From the NCBI GenBank assembly GCA_027214385.1, contig JAPVXR010000005.1, forward strand, positions 124,001 through 188,000: DNA of 64,000 bases. The letters are read 5' to 3'. The DNA is from Cryomorphaceae bacterium 1068 (GTDB lineage: Bacteria > Bacteroidota > Bacteroidia > Flavobacteriales_D > Cryomorphaceae). Position numbers and translations under genes: made by a program. The notes beneath the pieces are model-generated. The model worked only from the letters and a program-made list of their open reading frames with translations, did not search any database and was not told the DNA's origin. Shown here piece after piece: positions 61,536 to 64,000 of the stretch. Position 1 is the first letter of the stretch, and every line of letters begins with the position of its first letter.

Positions 61536-62399
61536 TTAGTCTCGTCTTAGCATACTCTGCTTTTCTTCTTTCTCTTTTTTCTTCTCCTCAATAAAGTCGT
61601 GCTTTTCAGCGACGTTGGCCGTTTTTTGGTCGAATTCCAATTGAAGATCATCCGCTTCTGATTGCCGTTCCGAGATTCGCTTTTCGTATCCGTTCAGCTC
61701 CTTTTCTATGATCTTTGGATCGTTCATCTCCATCTGTCGCTGTAGTTCATTCATTTGAGTTTCCAGGCTTTCAGCCTTCGAGGTGTACTCAGTAAGTTGG
61801 GTTGTGGCTTCTGTCTTCAGCTCAGTATATTTCTCTATAGCCTTCTCGTGCTTTTTCGCATTTTTCGTGTGCCCACTTACCGTTTTTTCAATGTCTTTAT
61901 CTTTCGATGCGTGTGCTTTCTTAGCATCAATACCAAGTGAATCCGTATTGGTGGAGCGATGTTGACTCAAGTTGGTTTCAGCATCTGATCTTGATTTTTG
62001 TGCAATGGCTGCTTCCGATGTAGAAGCACTGATTTTTTCTTCTGATTTGGAGATAGTCTTTTCCGCCTTTTTTTTACTCTTTTCAGCTTTGCTGAACTCC
62101 TTTTTTAAACTTTTGTATTCTGCTTTTTTGCTTGGGTAATCAAAAGCATCGGCGGAAGCTTTTATACTATCTCTTCTTTCTTCAAGTAAGCTTACATCCC
62201 TTTTTGCTTGCTCCAGTTCAGGCCTTACAGTAGACAATGACTTTTCGATTTTTTCAACCTCTTTGATTTGATCTTTGATCAGTTTGTCAAGGTCTTTAAT
62301 CTCCGATTTGATAACAGATTTATCTTGTTTCTCATTCTCTTGAGCTGAAACGCCAAGAGTTAAAAGACTGATAAGAAGGAGAATAGCTATTCTTTTCAT
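61536..62399 (-). CDS. Secreted coiled-coil protein
   Basis: 287 residues. Signal peptide MKRIAILLLISLLTLGVSAQ. Nearly all the rest is a Lys/Glu-rich coiled coil (EVEKIEKSLSTVRPELEQAK, SKAEKSKKKAEKTISKSEEK, YTELKTEATTQLTEYTSKAE), with a short Ser/Thr break near 145-155. No outer-membrane or peptidoglycan-binding motif was seen. Possibly a periplasmic spacer or structural rod; family unknown. Convergent with kdsC, separated by 32 bases. Confidence 0.65.
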   Translation of the reverse strand: MKRIAILLLISLLTLGVSAQENEKQDKSVIKSEIKDLDKLIKDQIKEVEKIEKSLSTVRPELEQAKRDVSLLEERRDSIKASADAFDYPSKKAEYKSLKKEFSKAEKSKKKAEKTISKSEEKISASTSEAAIAQKSRSDAETNLSQHRSTNTDSLGIDAKKAHASKDKDIEKTVSGHTKNAKKHEKAIEKYTELKTEATTQLTEYTSKAESLETQMNELQRQMEMNDPKIIEKELNGYEKRISERQSEADDLQLEFDQKTANVAEKHDFIEEKKKEKEEKQSMLRRD

Positions 62400-62413
62400 T
62401 TCGATCGATTTGG

Positions 62414-63025
62414 TTAATCCAACGAGCGAAAGATATGCAAAAGTTCGGTCTTTAACGTCTCATTTTTATCCTTGGCATACCAGCTATGAATGACTTCAGC
62501 GAACTTATCAAAGGGAAGCTTTTCGTGATCCAAAAGATCTTTGTATTCCATTACCATTTTTTGGACAGGGAGAGGTCTGGGGCCCCAAACAAAAAGTTCA
62601 TTCCCTGTACTTTCATCAAAAGCAATAAACTTGGGAATACTTCTGGAACCATTGGTTAGATACATGTCCATGAAGTCAATATTTTCATCTCGATAGACCA
62701 GTCGCATTTCTACATTTGATGCTTGTTCTGCTAATTGGGCTATGAAAGGGATGTTTTGTGCCGCGTCTCCACACCATGCTTCCGTAATCACGACCCAAAC
62801 CATTTTATTCCCTTGCGCTTCAACCAGGCGAACTAATTCATCGTCCATGATGATGGTTTTATTAAGTCGAGCCATTCTACGAAAGTTTAGATGGGTGTAG
62901 TTGACCAAACTTTCAGACTGATTCTGACCAGAAGTTGCTTTCTTATTAACCATATCGCTCACTTTTCGTACATATTGATCGTAGGTCAGGGCATTTTCAG
63001 GTAGAACTTTCAATGAATTGTTCAT
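62414..63025 (-). CDS. Thioredoxin-family protein (Thioredoxin_9 type)
   Basis: 203 residues from the ATG at 63025 (the longer frame starts 15 bases upstream). The thioredoxin-fold region ~75-165 has VVITEAWCGDAAQNIPFIAQ, a WCGD motif with a single Cys, then RLVYRDENIDFMDMYLTNGS and SIPKFIAFDESTGNELFVWG. This pattern belongs to the Thioredoxin_9 group, not to classical CxxC thioredoxins, so it may act as a redox sensor or binding protein. No signal peptide. Confidence 0.85.
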   Translation of the reverse strand: MNNSLKVLPENALTYDQYVRKVSDMVNKKATSGQNQSESLVNYTHLNFRRMARLNKTIIMDDELVRLVEAQGNKMVWVVITEAWCGDAAQNIPFIAQLAEQASNVEMRLVYRDENIDFMDMYLTNGSRSIPKFIAFDESTGNELFVWGPRPLPVQKMVMEYKDLLDHEKLPFDKFAEVIHSWYAKDKNETLKTELLHIFRSLD

Positions 63026-63040
63026 GTTTGCAAGGTACAT

Positions 63041-63910
63041 TTGTATGCTAAACGACTACAGTACATCTTTGTTTTGATAATAAGCCATTGGATCTATACA
63101 ATTCCACTATTGCTGATCGCCATTTACGTGGGGGTCTGCATTTTTTATTATGTCTTTCAAGAACGTTTCATTTTTGTGCCATTGGGCACATTAAGGGAAG
63201 ATTTTCCGATAGAACTGGGAACTGACTTCAGTGAAGTATTTTTGGATGGGGTAGAAGGTGGGCGCATACATGCCTTGCATATTAAAGTAGCTAACCCAAG
63301 AGGTTGTATTCTGTATTTCCATGGTAATACCGGGCACATTACTCGTTGGGGACCGATTGCTGAAGAACTCACATCTTTTGGTTTTGATGTATTAGTTCCC
63401 GATTACAGAGGCTATGGGAAGAGCCACGGAATAAGATCACAAGAGACACTTTGTGCTGATGCATTGCTTTGCTATGATTATCTAAAAAAGAGTTATCCCG
63501 AAAATATGATTTGTCTGTATGGCCGTTCGCTGGGTTCTGCCATGGCTTCTTGGCTGGCAGGTAGGACAAACTCAGGCGGTGTCATTCTAGAAACACCGTT
63601 TAACAATCTTCGAGATGTGGCAGCCTACCACACAAAGATTATTCCTGTCGGTGTTTTGTTGAAATATGGTTTTCGAAACGAGCTTCATTTAAAACACTGC
63701 AAGTCACCCATCTTAATTGCTCACGGAACAAAGGACATTATTGTTCCTTACCGTTGTGGATTTTCACTCTTTAAAACTGCGAAGCCACTAGCAGAGATGG
63801 TGACGATTCCCGGAGGACACCATAGCGATTTAAATGGTTATCCACTTTTCAGAGAAAAACTGCAAGCATTCTTTGATAAGTACTTTTTTGAAAAAGAAGA
63901 AGAGGAATAA
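63041..63910 (+). CDS. Membrane-anchored alpha/beta hydrolase
   Basis: 289 residues if it starts at TTG 63041; a TTG at 63074 is an alternative because a TACATTTG box at 63036-63043 could be its own -7 element. One N-terminal membrane helix (IPLLLIAIYVGVCIFYYVFQ). Then ERFIFVPLG, oxyanion motif ILYFHGNTGHITRWGPIAEE, DYRGYGKSHG, nucleophile Ser in CLYGRSLGSAMASWLAGRTN, Asp in IAHGTKDIIVPYRCG and His in GGHHSDLNGYPLF. Resembles the ABHD13/YfhR group of esterases; substrate unknown. Divergent from the thioredoxin-like gene. Confidence 0.86.
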   Translation: MYAKRLQYIFVLIISHWIYTIPLLLIAIYVGVCIFYYVFQERFIFVPLGTLREDFPIELGTDFSEVFLDGVEGGRIHALHIKVANPRGCILYFHGNTGHITRWGPIAEELTSFGFDVLVPDYRGYGKSHGIRSQETLCADALLCYDYLKKSYPENMICLYGRSLGSAMASWLAGRTNSGGVILETPFNNLRDVAAYHTKIIPVGVLLKYGFRNELHLKHCKSPILIAHGTKDIIVPYRCGFSLFKTAKPLAEMVTIPGGHHSDLNGYPLFREKLQAFFDKYFFEKEEEE

Positions 63911-63929
63911 GCTTCTTGGAAGCTGATAT

Positions 63930-64000
63930 CTATTCAAGTATGAACTTGATAACGTGCTCTTTTTCTCCTCGAATTTGAGCCAAGTAGAAGCCCTTATCCA
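63930..64000 (-). CDS. C-terminal end of a T9SS sorting-domain protein (partial)
   Basis: Only the last 23 codons lie in the window, ending TAG at 63932-63930. The frame reads DKGFYLAQIRGEKEHVIKFI then LE. This is the end of a type A T9SS domain (GxYxxxI....xxxKxIxx), so the protein to the right of the window is probably secreted by T9SS. Nothing else can be said about it. Confidence 0.6.
   Translation of the reverse strand, partial: DKGFYLAQIRGEKEHVIKFILE

Overview
The window looks like chromosomal DNA of a member of the Bacteroidota, most likely Flavobacteriales. The evidence is six type IX secretion (T9SS) C-terminal sorting domains, Bacteroidota-only families (DUF3276/PUR, DUF5683, long-form NusB, LepB with an extra N-terminal membrane domain, WbqC), promoter-like TAnnTTTG boxes instead of sigma-70 boxes, and tightly overlapping genes with frequent TTG/GTG starts. 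No phage, insertion sequence, integrase or CRISPR array was recognised. No species can be named from the sequence alone.

Layout. 0.1-8.7 kb: a DM13/Ig lipoprotein with an outer-membrane barrel; an AraC regulator divergent from an aldehyde dehydrogenase and a DUF779 gene; a POTRA-less Omp85-type barrel; a DUF547 lipoprotein; a glycosyltransferase; and an SRPBCC/GyrI-like lipoprotein. 8.7-16.1 kb (minus strand): a complete histidine operon hisG-D-C-B-H-A-F-IE. It is preceded by an unannotated leader peptide containing HLHHH, then an intrinsic terminator and a competing antiterminator, which is a textbook attenuator. 16.2-18.9 kb: exbB-exbD-exbD-tonB. 18.9-28.1 kb: secreted T9SS cargo, including two tandem fasciclin-domain paralogues and a choice-of-anchor-L protein. 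28.2-33.3 kb: a membrane glycosyltransferase, a flippase-like protein, a MutS2 without an Smr domain, and two small proteins. 33.3-33.9 kb: a cluster of four double-hairpin repeat units, a terminator and tRNA-Arg(ACG).

34.0-43.2 kb (minus strand): one long close-packed run of genes, UPF0173 hydrolase-parA-parB-DUF5683-dapB-lepB-wbqC-acyl-CoA carboxylase beta-SGNH lipoprotein-barrel. 43.3-46.2 kb: an FMN reductase, a PUR protein and an MsbA-like ABC exporter. 46.4-48.7 kb: nusB-DUF1573-yajC-coaE, a common Bacteroidota cluster. 48.8-52.8 kb: a secreted endonuclease I, a DnaQ-like exonuclease with a degenerate GIY-YIG region, an acyltransferase and a small winged-helix-like protein. 52.8-53.6 kb: a structured stretch without a credible gene, possibly a noncoding RNA. 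53.6-64 kb: phoH, a cyclophilin, a thioredoxin-fold protein, a 49-residue basic protein, a CpeT/CpcT homologue, a methyltransferase, msrB, a DEAD-box helicase, yaaA-FKBP-kdsC, a coiled-coil protein, a thioredoxin-like protein, an alpha/beta hydrolase, and the tail of a further T9SS protein.

Most genes are housekeeping or envelope functions. The strongest new observations are the his attenuator, the hairpin repeat cluster with compensatory base changes, the hairpin-rich element that splits the his operon between hisC and hisB, and the structured gap at 52.9-53.5 kb. Starts were moved from the longest open frame wherever a signal peptide, lipobox, ATG or operon overlap argued for a shorter protein.
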